Of a stretch of 64,000 nt of DNA, positions 48,971-57,183 are shown piece by piece; the first letter of the stretch is position 1, and each line of letters starts with the position of its first letter. The DNA comes from Qipengyuania_C sp046254955 (GTDB lineage Bacteria; Pseudomonadota; Alphaproteobacteria; Sphingomonadales; Sphingomonadaceae), in contig NZ_JBJXRG010000001.1 of NCBI RefSeq assembly GCF_046254955.1, positions 310,001 through 374,000 on the forward strand, in the 5' to 3' direction. Below the pieces are notes generated by a model. It saw only the letters and a list, made by a program, of their open reading frames with translations, was not told the DNA's origin and made no database searches. A program made the position numbers and the translations under genes.

Positions 48971-49567
48971 TTAGAATTCTTCGTCCCAGCCGCCCTCGTC
49001 CTCGGCTTCCGATCCCGCATAAGTGGCAGTGGTGACAGCACAGGCCGTCACATGCCCCTCCATCGAAGCGATCACGTCTTCCCGGGTCGCCCCGGGCATC
49101 AGTGTCATCGGAAGTTCAAGGGCGAAGAGCTGGAAGACGAACTGGTGTTCCGGATCACCGTGGGTGACCTCGGGCAAAAGCCATTCGGAGTTGCCGTGAG
49201 CATTCTTTCCCACGCGCGGAGGAGCCTCTCCTTCGAGCAGCTGCCCCTTTTGGCCGGGCATTCCCCAGACCAACCAATGGCAAAAAGGGCTCGGTGCCGC
49301 ATTGTCTGCATCTTCGGCGATGAGAACGATTTCCAGCGCGCCTGGCGGCGGGGCGGTCCATTCAAACGGCGGCGCAACTGCGTCTTCCTCATCCGCCGTG
49401 AAACAGGGATCGAGTTCATCGCCTGCGGCAAAGGCTGGGCTCTTGATCGAAAATCCGCCGCGTCCAAAAGTCCGCTCGCTCCCCAGCTTGGCAATTGCCA
49501 GGCCCGCATGACCGGCACGCGGCGAGCCGAGTGCACCATGGAGCCAGGAAGGAGCAGTTTGAGACAT
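48971..49567 (-). CDS. YbhB/YbcL-like PEBP (Raf kinase inhibitor-like) protein
   Basis: A 198-aa phosphatidylethanolamine-binding-like protein. The DPxxP-type loop is altered (LDPCFTADEEDAVAPPFEW). LIAEDADNAAPSPFCHWLVWGMP and HQFVFQLFALELPM with the anion-site His are recognisable. Bacterial YbhB/YbcL proteins have unclear roles. This copy lacks a signal peptide. ATG 49567 is preferred as the frame before it has no family match. It is followed by the SWIB gene. Confidence 0.85.
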   Translation of the reverse strand: MSQTAPSWLHGALGSPRAGHAGLAIAKLGSERTFGRGGFSIKSPAFAAGDELDPCFTADEEDAVAPPFEWTAPPPGALEIVLIAEDADNAAPSPFCHWLVWGMPGQKGQLLEGEAPPRVGKNAHGNSEWLLPEVTHGDPEHQFVFQLFALELPMTLMPGATREDVIASMEGHVTACAVTTATYAGSEAEDEGGWDEEF

Positions 49568-49821
49568 AAGATATTCGTTCCGCCTAATAATCCTGCGCAT
49601 CTTGGCTGATTCGCCGGGGGCACGCGAGGGCGGCAGAGGTAAATATGCACTGTTTTACACCCCATTCTGGCCGATTGAGGGGGTAATTCCGGTTTCGCGG
49701 GTATTTTCTCGTCAAAAATCCCGGGAATCACCGAGTGAGGGACAACTTTCCGGCAAGCATTGAATCGTCCTGCTTGGCCGCGTTATTGCCCGCAAGAGCA
49801 CACTTGAGAGGAATATTCGGA

Positions 49822-51261
49822 ATGGGATTGGGTCGCACCGCATTGTCCGCATTGCTAGTTACGTCGCTTGCTGCCTGCGGTGGTGGTGGTGGTGGTGGAT
49901 CAAGCGGGGGTAACACCAGCTCCGGAGGCAGCTTCGGAGGGGGCAGCAGCGGCGGAGGTGGCGGCGATGGCTGTTCGTTATCGGAGCGCCAGGATTTCGC
50001 CCGAGACGTACTCAACGAGTGGTACCTCTTCCCGGACCTGCTCGACACTGGTGTGAACAAATCTTCCTTCAGCTCGGTCCAGGCCTACATCGATGCACTG
50101 GTTGCGCCGGCACGTGCCCAGAACAAGGATCGCTTCTTCACCTACATCACTTCGATCGAGGAAGAGAACGCGTTCTTCAATTCCGGCACTTCTGCAGGGT
50201 TCGGAATTCGTCTCGGCTATGACACGGTCAACAATCGCGTCTTCGTCCTGGAAGCGTATGAAAATGCGCCTGCTCTGGGCCAGAATATTGATCGTGGGAC
50301 CGAGTTACTTGCGGTCGGGACAAGCTCAAGCAGCCTGCAAAGTATTTCCTCTCTCATGTCGTCCGGCGGCCCGCAAGCGGTCATCAATGCACTCGGGCCC
50401 TCTGATCCGGGCGTCACACGGGTACTTCAGGTTCGCGATTCAGGCGGTGTCACGCGTGAGCTTTCGCTGACCAAAGCTGAATTCAACATCGATCCAGTTT
50501 CCGATCGCTATGGTGCCAAGGTGATCAACGATGGCGGCAAGCTGGTTGGCTATCTCAATCTTCGCACATTCATCGACACGGCGGACAACGATCTTCGTAC
50601 CGCCATCGGAGACTTCAAGGCACAAGGGATATCCGAAATTATCGTCGACTTCCGCTACAATGGAGGGGGGCTTGTTCGCACCGCCGACTTGATGGGAGAC
50701 CTGCTTGGTGCCGACAATGTGGGCGACGTCTTCAGTTACACTGCATTTCGCGCGTCCAAATCCGCCAATGACGAGACTGAACTCTTCCAGTCCGAGCCAA
50801 ACGCCATCGGCGCGACCAAGATCGCGTTCATCGGGCGCGGCGGCACAGCCTCGGCAAGCGAACTGGTTGCCAACAGCTTCATTCCCTATCTGAACGCGAA
50901 CACCGCGTTGGTAGGAACCAATACTTTCGGAAAGCCCGTCGGCCAGATTGCCATCGACAAGGCATCTTGCGATGACCGCATGCGCGTCGTCGCATTCAAG
51001 ACGGAGAATGCCGATCGCCAGGGCGAGTACTTCGATGGACTGGCGAGCGTCTTCCCCAACAGTTGTGCTGCCAGCGATGATATCTCAACCCAGCTAGGCG
51101 AACCAACCGAAGCCTCGATTGCGACCGCGCTCGACTTCCTGGCCGGACGCAGCTGCAATGCAATCTCTGCCACGCGGACAACCGCTGGCGGTGCGCGGCA
51201 ACAGCTGTTGCAGCCGGATCGACCAACCGCTGCCCAGCGCGAAGTGCCCGGTCTGTTCTAG
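49822..51261 (+). CDS. S41 family peptidase lipoprotein
   Basis: A 479-aa protein from ATG 49822 (GAGAGGAA upstream). The lipobox VTSLAAC places Cys19, followed by a Gly/Ser linker to about residue 55. An N-terminal helical domain (LSERQDFARDVLNEWYLFPDLL) and a PDZ-like region lead to the S41 core with RYNGGGLVRTADLMGDLL. The catalytic Ser is in GRGGTASASELVANSF (about residue 345), and TFGKPVGQIA follows. It is a C-terminal-processing-type protease of the envelope, probably anchored by its lipid. The 254-bp gap before it contains its promoter. Confidence 0.9.
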   Translation: MGLGRTALSALLVTSLAACGGGGGGGSSGGNTSSGGSFGGGSSGGGGGDGCSLSERQDFARDVLNEWYLFPDLLDTGVNKSSFSSVQAYIDALVAPARAQNKDRFFTYITSIEEENAFFNSGTSAGFGIRLGYDTVNNRVFVLEAYENAPALGQNIDRGTELLAVGTSSSSLQSISSLMSSGGPQAVINALGPSDPGVTRVLQVRDSGGVTRELSLTKAEFNIDPVSDRYGAKVINDGGKLVGYLNLRTFIDTADNDLRTAIGDFKAQGISEIIVDFRYNGGGLVRTADLMGDLLGADNVGDVFSYTAFRASKSANDETELFQSEPNAIGATKIAFIGRGGTASASELVANSFIPYLNANTALVGTNTFGKPVGQIAIDKASCDDRMRVVAFKTENADRQGEYFDGLASVFPNSCAASDDISTQLGEPTEASIATALDFLAGRSCNAISATRTTAGGARQQLLQPDRPTAAQREVPGLF

Positions 51262-51267
51262 CGCCCG

Positions 51268-51711
51268 CTAAGGCGCCTCGGGACCTTCAAAAGGTGAAGC
51301 CTCTGTCCACGCGCAGCCGGAGCGGGTCTCCCCCGCGATCTGAAGGGTGACGACGAAGGGATAAGTCCGGTCGGACATGCCGTCGGAACACCCGCCCGGG
51401 GTCACCGCCATGTCGAGCGGCTGGCCCTCGTACTCGCCCGAGAATGACATTCCGTTGTTTCCGGCAAATCGCTCGACCGCGACTTCGACACCGTCAATGT
51501 TTTCCGGTGTGGTGTAACGCATGGTGCCACCGGATACCTCGCCGCCCCAGAAAGGTTCGGTGCCGGCAAATTCCACCGTTTCATCCGGGCCTATGGCATC
51601 GAAAGCTTCAGCCTCATCCATTGTGATACCATCGCCGCGACCATCCGCAGAAGGCTGGCAGGCGGCAAGTGTGACGCCGAGCGCCAGGCTCCAAACTTTC
51701 CTACGGATCAT
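51268..51711 (-). CDS. COG3650-like lipoprotein
   Basis: A 147-aa lipoprotein: signal MIRRKVWSLALGVTLAAC (lipobox, Cys18), then an acidic stretch. VEFAGTEPFWGGEVSGGTMRY is the conserved start of COG3650 (YajI-type) membrane proteins, and the later CSDGMSDRTYPFVVTL is also conserved. Two cysteines may be disulfide-bonded. Role unknown. The start codon is ATG 51711, just after the stop of the GFA gene (TGA at 51717-51715); a GTG at 51714 is equally in frame. It ends 7 bp before the S41 gene's end. Confidence 0.75.
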   Translation of the reverse strand: MIRRKVWSLALGVTLAACQPSADGRGDGITMDEAEAFDAIGPDETVEFAGTEPFWGGEVSGGTMRYTTPENIDGVEVAVERFAGNNGMSFSGEYEGQPLDMAVTPGGCSDGMSDRTYPFVVTLQIAGETRSGCAWTEASPFEGPEAP

Positions 51712-51714
51712 CAC

Positions 51715-52119
51715 TCAGGCTCCAGGATTGCCTGGCGTTTGTGGCACATCGCCCATTTCGAACCAGCTTTGGGCGCTTTGGGTCCAGAAGTGGATGCTGG
51801 GCTGCAACCAGCTCGTATCATCGAAACTTCCAGCCTTGATGAAGATCATGTCCGGGGCGCTCTCGGCCAGAGTAAATAGAGGTGATCCGCATTTCGGGCA
51901 GAACTGGCGGTGCACCGCCAGGCCGCTTTCGCCGCTGTCATCATAAGTTGTGACCTCGCCCGATATATCGACGGTGCCCTTGGGATAACCGACGATGATC
52001 GACATCGCGCTGCCGGCCTGTCGCTGGCAGTTCTTGCAGTGGCACACCGCCTGCATCAACGGCTCGGCCTGCGCTTCGTAGTTCACAGCGCCGCACAGGC
52101 ATTTCCCGGTCTGTCCCAT
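51715..52119 (-). CDS. GFA (glutathione-dependent formaldehyde-activating) family protein
   Basis: A 134-aa zinc protein with the Mss4-like cysteine sets: KCLCGAVNYEA, CHCKNCQRQAGSA and QFCPKCGSPLFTL. These give the CxC, CxxC and CxxC ligands of the GFA fold. Members include S-hydroxymethylglutathione synthase, but most single-domain paralogues have other or unknown functions, and the N-terminal context here is not that of Gfa itself. It is convergent with no neighbour and precedes the COG3650 gene in the same direction. Confidence 0.85.
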   Translation of the reverse strand: MGQTGKCLCGAVNYEAQAEPLMQAVCHCKNCQRQAGSAMSIIVGYPKGTVDISGEVTTYDDSGESGLAVHRQFCPKCGSPLFTLAESAPDMIFIKAGSFDDTSWLQPSIHFWTQSAQSWFEMGDVPQTPGNPGA

Positions 52120-52237
52120 AACTCATCCTCTCTTGCTCACGCACACTCTACCCACTCGCGTACGATTTCCCAATGGAAACCATTGCCAACTCAGTGCGTT
52201 TATAGGGGCAAGACACAGATCAGTTTGGAGAGTGGCC

Positions 52238-52753
52238 ATGAAAGTGGCGCCGATGTTTGCTGGCGCAGCGGTTGTCGCCGCCTGCGCGGGGACAGCGATT
52301 GGGTTGACGCTACCCACAAAGCCTATCGCGATGGGCGGGGATCCGCTGGCTGAGATCCCCAAGCACCCGGTTTCGCAGGCCGCGTTCGAGCCCCAGCGGC
52401 GCGGACCCGATCACTACCCCTTGCAAACGCCGGAGGGTACGATCGAAGTGCATGAGCTGGCCGATCATGGCCTGTACCGCAACCGCCGCTACCTCGATGC
52501 GCGTTACGATTACGCGGGCGCAAGCGATCCGGCGGATGATGCCGGCTACTCTGCCGCGCATGACTTCGAGATGCCGGATGACACGCCAGCCAGTCTGCCC
52601 GTGGTCATCGTACCGGGTGAAGCGCAGGCAATCGACACCGCGACCGCGGACGCCGCCCCGCTTCAAGAAGAGCCGGTCGAGCGAACGGCCGCCGTGCTCA
52701 AGGCGGAACCCCGCATGGCCCGCCTCGACTGCGCGGGGGCGCTGCGGAACTAA
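52238..52753 (+). CDS. Exported hypothetical protein
   Basis: A 171-aa protein from ATG 52238. The N-terminus has a hydrophobic segment (APMFAGAAVVAACAGTAIGL) that acts as a signal or anchor. The mature part is acidic and rich in Pro and Tyr, with YRNRRYLDARYDYAGASDPADD. No known domain; low-complexity tail of Ala/Glu/Pro. The frame is open upstream to 52133 but that part would be a poor N-terminus. It is convergent with the HPF-like gene. Confidence 0.55.
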   Translation: MKVAPMFAGAAVVAACAGTAIGLTLPTKPIAMGGDPLAEIPKHPVSQAAFEPQRRGPDHYPLQTPEGTIEVHELADHGLYRNRRYLDARYDYAGASDPADDAGYSAAHDFEMPDDTPASLPVVIVPGEAQAIDTATADAAPLQEEPVERTAAVLKAEPRMARLDCAGALRN

Positions 52754-52756
52754 GGC

Positions 52757-53101
52757 CTAAAGTACCTTGTCGGGGCGCGGATCGTGCTTGTGCTTCGACT
52801 CCTTGCCGAAATGCCGTTCGAGCCGCTGGGCCAGCGTATTGCCTGCCTTGCGCGCCGCATCGTCAACCTTGCTGGCATGTTCGGTGACCCCGATCGGCCT
52901 GCCGCCGCGGGGGCGCGCCTCGATCATGCAGGTCTTGTCATCCGAACCGTGTTTGTGCGCGTTCTCGTCCGACACATGCACTTCGAGCCGGGTGAGCCGA
53001 TCTTCGAACCGCGCGAGCTTGCCGCGCAGCATCTCTTCGATCCGCTCGGCGACGTTTTCAGTGCCCATCACCGAGCTGTCTGAATTGAACTGGAACTGCA
53101 T
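52757..53101 (-). CDS. HPF/RaiA family ribosome-associated protein
   Basis: A 114-aa short HPF/RaiA-type protein: FQFNSDSSVMGTENVAERIEEMLRGKLARFEDRLTRLEVHVSDEN, seen as VAERIEEMLRGKL and RLTRLEVHVSDENAHKHG, then CMIEARPRGGRPIGVTEHA and a basic His-rich tail (RHFGKESKHKHDPRPDKVL region). The fold binds between ribosomal subunits and slows translation in stationary phase. It lacks the C-terminal dimerisation domain of long HPF. ATG 53101 has GAGGAG 9 bp upstream. Confidence 0.75.
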   Translation of the reverse strand: MQFQFNSDSSVMGTENVAERIEEMLRGKLARFEDRLTRLEVHVSDENAHKHGSDDKTCMIEARPRGGRPIGVTEHASKVDDAARKAGNTLAQRLERHFGKESKHKHDPRPDKVL

Positions 53102-53257
53102 CGTCGGATGCTCCTCTCTCATATCTAACCCGTCCGTTTCGATATGGGGCGCTTGTGCTGTAATTCCAGCACTTTCGCACGAACTCCTGACACCGCCTTT
53201 CCTACGCGATGGAGCACATGGAGCACTGTCCTGGGAGAGGAATTTCCAGGTCCTCGC

Positions 53258-53280
53258 AAGCGGGCAATCATGGCCCGCTT
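53258..53280. terminator. Short hairpin in the 53123-53356 gap
   Basis: AAGCGGGC pairs with GCCCGCTT around a 7-nt loop. It lies 77 bp downstream of the membrane-protein gene on the minus strand and upstream of the HPF-like gene. There is no good U-tract, so the hairpin may also be a repeat. Nothing else is recognised in this 234-bp gap. Confidence 0.35.
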
Positions 53281-53356
53281 AAGCCAAAAATCCGCCATGT
53301 AGGAAAGTGCACCGCGCCGCTATTGGGCACGCTTAATCTATGGATTGCAATTGAGC

Positions 53357-53908
53357 TTATCGCTTCGGCTCTTCCTCAGGCGTGCCTTCGACGGCGGCAT
53401 CCGCCTCTCGTACGTCGACGGCGTCGACTGTATCCTCGGCGTCCGCCTCCTCCTCGACGACTTGTGGAACCACTTTCTCCTGTGGCGCATCGGCCTGCGT
53501 CCCTTGTAGAGCCCTTCCCGCTGTCCTGCGCACATCACGCAGGAACAACAGACAGCCCACAATCACGATAACCCCGATGGCCATTCCGATATTGGGTGTC
53601 GCAAAGGGCCGTTGCGAATTGATCATCGCGAACGGTTCTCTGTCAGGTGCATTGTAGTTGACCGGGTTGTAGTAGTCCGAGAGCGCGCCGTAGCCGATTG
53701 CCGCATACATCCCCAGCATTGCAAAAATGATAAACACCGGCACGACCAGCCACAACTGGCGGCGCGTCAGCGTGTCGCCGATGGTATAGGCCATGACGAG
53801 GAATCCGGAGATGACCGTCAATAACAATCCGGATGCGATCAAGCCCACCTCCTCGAAGCGCGCCATCAGCGTGAGGAGTTCGAAATCGGAGAGGTCAGGC
53901 TCGCTCAC
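53357..53908 (-). CDS. Membrane protein, paralogue of the protein at 59570-60136
   Basis: A 183-aa protein with three to four predicted membrane segments (LIASGLLLTVISGFLVMAYTIG, LVVPVFIIFAMLGMYAAI, IGVIVIVGCLLFLRDVRR) and a very acidic Glu/Asp/Val tail. GFLVMAYTxG and the FLxDVRR ending recur in the protein at 59570, so the two are paralogues. Role unknown. It overlaps the preceding membrane gene by 4 nt (ATGA). Confidence 0.7.
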   Translation of the reverse strand: MSEPDLSDFELLTLMARFEEVGLIASGLLLTVISGFLVMAYTIGDTLTRRQLWLVVPVFIIFAMLGMYAAIGYGALSDYYNPVNYNAPDREPFAMINSQRPFATPNIGMAIGVIVIVGCLLFLRDVRRTAGRALQGTQADAPQEKVVPQVVEEEADAEDTVDAVDVREADAAVEGTPEEEPKR

Positions 53909-54273
53909 AACACGTCACCATCAGACGCGTTCATCCGCGCCCAGGCGGGCGGCTTCATCAAGAGCCACAGGAAGGCGGTGGCGAAGATCGCATCGCCCAC
54001 CAAGATCGGCCCGACAAAGGCCGGATAGGCCCCTGCGGCGACTTCGGGTCCCAGCAGCGCCACTGCGCCGAACTTGCCGATCACGCCCGCCCACAGCATC
54101 GGGCGGTAACGCGCGATATCGGTCGCCACCAGCGCGTAGACCACGCCGAAACACGCCACTAGCAGGCCGGTCATGCGGCCTTCCACCGTTGCTGCGGGAT
54201 CGAGCAAGCCACCCACCCCTATAAGCAAGTTGAACGCCGCTGCTGCGAACATGAAGATGCGCCAGAATTTCAT
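53905..54273 (-). CDS. Small multi-pass membrane protein
   Basis: A 122-aa hydrophobic protein: MKFWRIFMFAAAAFNLLIGVGGL, MTGLLVACFGVVYALVATDI, MLWAGVIGKFGAVALLGP and GPILVGDAIFATAFLWLLM, suggesting four membrane passes. It resembles small sphingomonad membrane proteins without a named family. ATG 54273 has GGGGGAA 7 bp upstream. It overlaps the start of the following paralogous membrane protein, so they form an operon. Confidence 0.65.
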   Translation of the reverse strand: MKFWRIFMFAAAAFNLLIGVGGLLDPAATVEGRMTGLLVACFGVVYALVATDIARYRPMLWAGVIGKFGAVALLGPEVAAGAYPAFVGPILVGDAIFATAFLWLLMKPPAWARMNASDGDVL

Positions 54274-54351
54274 TGTGTTTCCCCCGCCACCGGTGTTCGA
54301 AAATGGCAGAGGACGTGGCATTCGGCAAGCAATCCGCTACGCAGCACGGCA

Positions 54352-54834
54352 ATGTCAGAGCCGATGCCCGATCCAGCACCCAACCCTGTCACCATCCTTG
54401 TCGATGCCGATGCCTGCCCGGTGAAGCAGGAAATCTACCGCGTGGCCGAGCGCTACAAGGCGCAAGTGCGCGTGGTCAGCAACTCGCCATTCCGCATTCC
54501 CGACAGCCCCAGAATCAAGCGCGTCATCGTCGACGACAGCTTCGATGCGGCGGACGACTGGATCGCCGAGCATGCCGATGCGCGCAGCGTGGTGGTGACG
54601 GGCGACATTCTGCTCGCCGAGCGGTGCCTCAAAACGGGCGCGCGCGTACTCAAGCACAATGGCCAGCCGTTCGACGCAGCGAGCATTGGCAACGCTGTTG
54701 CGACGCGCGCGATCATGGAAGACCTGCGCGCAGGTATGGATGGTGTTGGCGGCGGCCCGCCGCCCTTCAGCAAGGCGGATCGTTCGCGCTTCCTGCAGGA
54801 GCTGGACAAGGTGCTGGTGAGGCTGGCGAGGTAA
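54352..54834 (+). CDS. YaiI/YqxD family (DUF188) protein
   Basis: A 160-aa PIN-like domain protein with ILVDADACPVKQEIYRVAERY at the start (Asp-rich metal site), RVIVDDSFDAADDWIAEHA and VVTGDILLAERCLK, and KADRSRFLQELDKVLVRLA at the end. The family is conserved across bacteria, and the DxDACP motif suggests a nuclease-like metal site, but no activity has been established. It begins 78 bp from the divergent membrane-protein gene. Confidence 0.88.
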   Translation: MSEPMPDPAPNPVTILVDADACPVKQEIYRVAERYKAQVRVVSNSPFRIPDSPRIKRVIVDDSFDAADDWIAEHADARSVVVTGDILLAERCLKTGARVLKHNGQPFDAASIGNAVATRAIMEDLRAGMDGVGGGPPPFSKADRSRFLQELDKVLVRLAR

Positions 54835-54920
54835 TCCGGCGCAGTACCGAATTCATGCGTGTAATCTTGCGAACAGGCGTAGGGTAGCCGCGGGGCATTC
54901 CGCCCCGACTGGAAATTGTC

Positions 54921-55055
54921 ATGGCCAAAGGCCAACGCAAGAAGAGCCGCGAAGCACGCAAGCCCAAAGCGGACAAGGGACCCAAACAGAACGCATCCAA
55001 CCCCAGCCTCAAGCCCGGCGCGATCAGGGGCCTGGAGAATATGAAGAACGGATAG
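54921..55055 (+). CDS. Very basic 44-residue protein
   Basis: ATG 54921 opens a 44-codon frame, MAKGQRKKSREARKPKADKG followed by PKQNASNPSLKPGAIRG and ending ENMKNG. About a third of residues are Lys or Arg. It follows GGAAATTG. The codon choice matches neighbouring genes and the frame is intact with a stop at 55053. It could be a small nucleic-acid- or ribosome-binding protein. No family is recognised. Confidence 0.5.
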   Translation: MAKGQRKKSREARKPKADKGPKQNASNPSLKPGAIRGLENMKNG

Positions 55056-55142
55056 CGGCGAGGCCCTGGTCTAGCCCTTCACTCCGTTCTCGCGGGTGAG
55101 CGGCGCGGACCAGACAATAGTGAGACTGGCGCACTGACCGAC

Positions 55143-55158
55143 CGCCCCACACGGGGCG
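55143..55158. terminator. Short GC-rich hairpin between the basic-protein gene and dodecin
   Basis: CGCCCC pairs with GGGGCG around an ACAC loop. It lies between convergent genes (54921 plus strand and dodecin minus strand). The stem is short and lacks a U-tract, so a terminator role is only possible. Confidence 0.3.
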
Positions 55159-55194
55159 ATCGATCCAGCGCGAGACTGCTAATCGGTAGCGATG

Positions 55195-55398
55195 CTAGTC
55201 GTTAACGATGAAAGTGACCTTCAACGTGCAACGCCATTCGGTAATCTCGCCGTTCGAGACCTTGGCCTTGGTGTCCTTCACCCACACGCCTTCGATGCCC
55301 TTGATGGTCTTGGAGGCGCGCTTCACGCCTTGGCGGACGGCATCTTCGATGCTCTCGGTGGAGGAGGAAATGATCTCTGTTACTTTGGCGACTGACAT
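55195..55398 (-). CDS. Dodecin family flavoprotein
   Basis: A 67-aa dodecin: MSVAKVTEIISSSTESIEDAV, then VKRASKTIKGIEGVWVKDT and EWRCTLKVTFIVND. The Trp in VWVKD at about 39 stacks on flavin in the family, and the size and beta-alpha-beta-beta order fit. Dodecins form 12-mers that store FMN or riboflavin/lumichrome. AGGAGC lies before ATG 55398. The upstream frame has no family likeness. Confidence 0.9.
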   Translation of the reverse strand: MSVAKVTEIISSSTESIEDAVRQGVKRASKTIKGIEGVWVKDTKAKVSNGEITEWRCTLKVTFIVND

Positions 55399-55526
55399 GG
55401 GAATGCTCCTGTTCGTGTTGGGAAGCTCGGGCGCTTCGCCTACGCGAGCAGGCACGGTTCGCCCGCTTCATATCGACTCAACGGTCGACCGGACCAAAGG
55501 TTCAATTAAATGAATGATTTATTTGG

Positions 55527-55904
55527 TCAGTCGATCACCACGTTCTCGCGGGTGATGAAGATCCGGCTGCGCGCGAAATCGATGAAGCGCGCTTCGTCTT
55601 CTGCGAGGATGCTGCCGTGCTTCTGCGCTTCCTCGCTTGGATCAGGAGCGCCGAAGGCATCGTCCTCGAACCATAGTTCGGCGACGCCGTCATAATCCTC
55701 GCCGTCACCGTGCGGTATCCCGCGACCCTCCGCCCCGGCGGCCATCATCGCATTCTCTTCGGTGTGGCTCTGGACATAGCGCAAGATGCCGAGATGCGGC
55801 GCAGCGGCCTTGACCAGCGGCGCATGATCCTCACGCCAGGTACGCTGGAAGTCCTCGCGCGTGAGCGAGGGGAGACGGTGAAGGCAGTAGGTGAGTTTGA
55901 GCAT
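55527..55904 (-). CDS. EthD/dimeric alpha-beta barrel protein
   Basis: A 125-aa ferredoxin-fold protein: LKLTYCLHRLPSLTREDFQRTWREDHAPLVKAA, given here as YCLHRLPSLTREDF and TWREDHAPLVKA, then GVAELWFEDDAFGA and DFARSRIFITRENVV. HxPSL and WxxxHAPL are the EthD motif seen in the EthD/muconolactone-isomerase-like group. It may act on a hydrophobic or aromatic lactone, but no partner enzyme is beside it. It lies 129 bp downstream of dodecin. Confidence 0.75.
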   Translation of the reverse strand: MLKLTYCLHRLPSLTREDFQRTWREDHAPLVKAAAPHLGILRYVQSHTEENAMMAAGAEGRGIPHGDGEDYDGVAELWFEDDAFGAPDPSEEAQKHGSILAEDEARFIDFARSRIFITRENVVID

Positions 55905-55944
55905 TTTCTCATGCTAGGGCTGCGCCGAGGTCGAGTCGAGCGCG

Positions 55945-56571
55945 CTAGCCTTCGATCAGCACGATATCCCAGCCATAGCGATGATCGCCGAGCGCCTTCG
56001 CGGTCGAAAGCGGGGCGCTGTCGCCAAGTTCGCGGTATAGCCCGTCCACCGCATTGGCCTCTTGCTCATCGGCAAAATACATCTGCATGATATTGCGCGA
56101 TGTCATGCCGCTCACATCCATGTGAATGTGCGGCGTGCGGTAGCCGATCGGACTATCATAAGTGCCCGGCTTGATCGTCGTGATTTTCCAGCTTCCGTCG
56201 CTGCCGGTATGGATGGTCGCGAAACCCTGGAAATCCGGATCGAGCGGCATGGTCGCGACGTCTTCGGGATGGGCGTAGCGCCCATGGGTATTGGCCTGCC
56301 AGATTTCGAGCTTCGCGCCGGTGATCGGATTGCCGTTTCGGTCGAGGACACGGCCCATAACTTCGATCACCTGTCCCTTGGCGCGTTCGGTGTGACCGGC
56401 GATCCGGCTGAGATCTGCGTCGGTTTCCCCGCGATATCCGGCCGGGTAGAACGGGCCGATGGTCGATCCGGGCGTTATCGACTGGGCCAGTGCATGCGAG
56501 GCACCCGCTGCGCTCGCCAGAGCTCCGACTGCAAAAGCGCGGCGCGTGATGATGTATTTCTCGTGAGCCAT
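55945..56571 (-). CDS. Exported intradiol ring-cleavage dioxygenase-like protein
   Basis: A 208-aa protein. The N-terminal signal contains a twin-arginine-like TRRAFAVGALASAAG, so Tat export is possible for an iron enzyme. The dioxygenase fold shows KLEIWQANTHGRYAHPED (Tyr99), TIKPGTYDSP (Tyr138) and RTPHIHMDV (His148, His150), the four ferric ligands of protocatechuate/catechol dioxygenases. Typical intradiol enzymes are cytoplasmic, so export is odd. ATG 56571 is preferred. No other catechol pathway gene is nearby. Confidence 0.78.
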   Translation of the reverse strand: MAHEKYIITRRAFAVGALASAAGASHALAQSITPGSTIGPFYPAGYRGETDADLSRIAGHTERAKGQVIEVMGRVLDRNGNPITGAKLEIWQANTHGRYAHPEDVATMPLDPDFQGFATIHTGSDGSWKITTIKPGTYDSPIGYRTPHIHMDVSGMTSRNIMQMYFADEQEANAVDGLYRELGDSAPLSTAKALGDHRYGWDIVLIEG

Positions 56572-56658
56572 GAGTCGAACCCCTTCAGAAAATCGAGGGC
56601 GACCCAAATCAACACTTAGTCCTCGCCGGACAGCAGGTCCAGCTTGGTTCGCTGCCCC

Positions 56659-57105
56659 TCACCCACCCCAATCGTGGCTGAGCAGTTTCATCGTCACCTT
56701 GCCGGTCGCGACCAGCGTTCCGTCCGCATCGTGCATCGGCACTTCGGCGATGTAGGTCGCGCTGCCCTTGCGTTCGAGGTCTGCCAGCAGCCCCTCGATC
56801 TGCTCTTCCGACAGGCGGTATTCCGCCGTCACGTCGCTCGCCGCCATGCGGTGGAAGTCGACCGCGATGTCCTTGACGATGGGGAAGAATTTCGTCGTGT
56901 CGAGGAAGGAGATGCCGGGGCCCGCCGCGGCCGCCTCCGCCAGCACGCAGAGCGCGCCCATGTACATCACGTCGACATGGTTGGCATTGGGCGCGAGCGG
57001 CATCAGCAGCCTGGAATACCCACGCTCCTCGACCAGTTTCTGCATCCCGGTGTTCTCGACAAACGGGACGCGGTAGACCGGCTTTTCGGCTGCGGTTTCA
57101 GTCAT
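56659..57105 (-). CDS. Hot-dog fold thioesterase (DUF4442/PaaI-like)
   Basis: A 148-aa hot-dog protein with HVDVMYMGALCVLAEAAAAG, the FFPIVKDIAVDFHRMAAS strand and GKVTMKLLSHDW at the end. The pattern of N-A-N-H-x-D and an acidic residue in the central helix fits PaaI/YiiD thioesterases acting on acyl-CoA or related thioesters. Substrate unknown. It is isolated on the minus strand: the intradiol gene is 88 bp downstream. Confidence 0.72.
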   Translation of the reverse strand: MTETAAEKPVYRVPFVENTGMQKLVEERGYSRLLMPLAPNANHVDVMYMGALCVLAEAAAAGPGISFLDTTKFFPIVKDIAVDFHRMAASDVTAEYRLSEEQIEGLLADLERKGSATYIAEVPMHDADGTLVATGKVTMKLLSHDWGG

Positions 57106-57183
57106 GCGGCATTCTCCTTTTCAGCCTGAGGCGTTAATCCGCACTGGGCCACAGCATCATCGCACCACGTTCATCCAATCGCG

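Noticed and set aside
49877..49965. GGTGGT and GGAGGC runs resembling microsatellite DNA
   Set aside because: They encode the Gly/Ser linker after the lipobox of the S41 peptidase.
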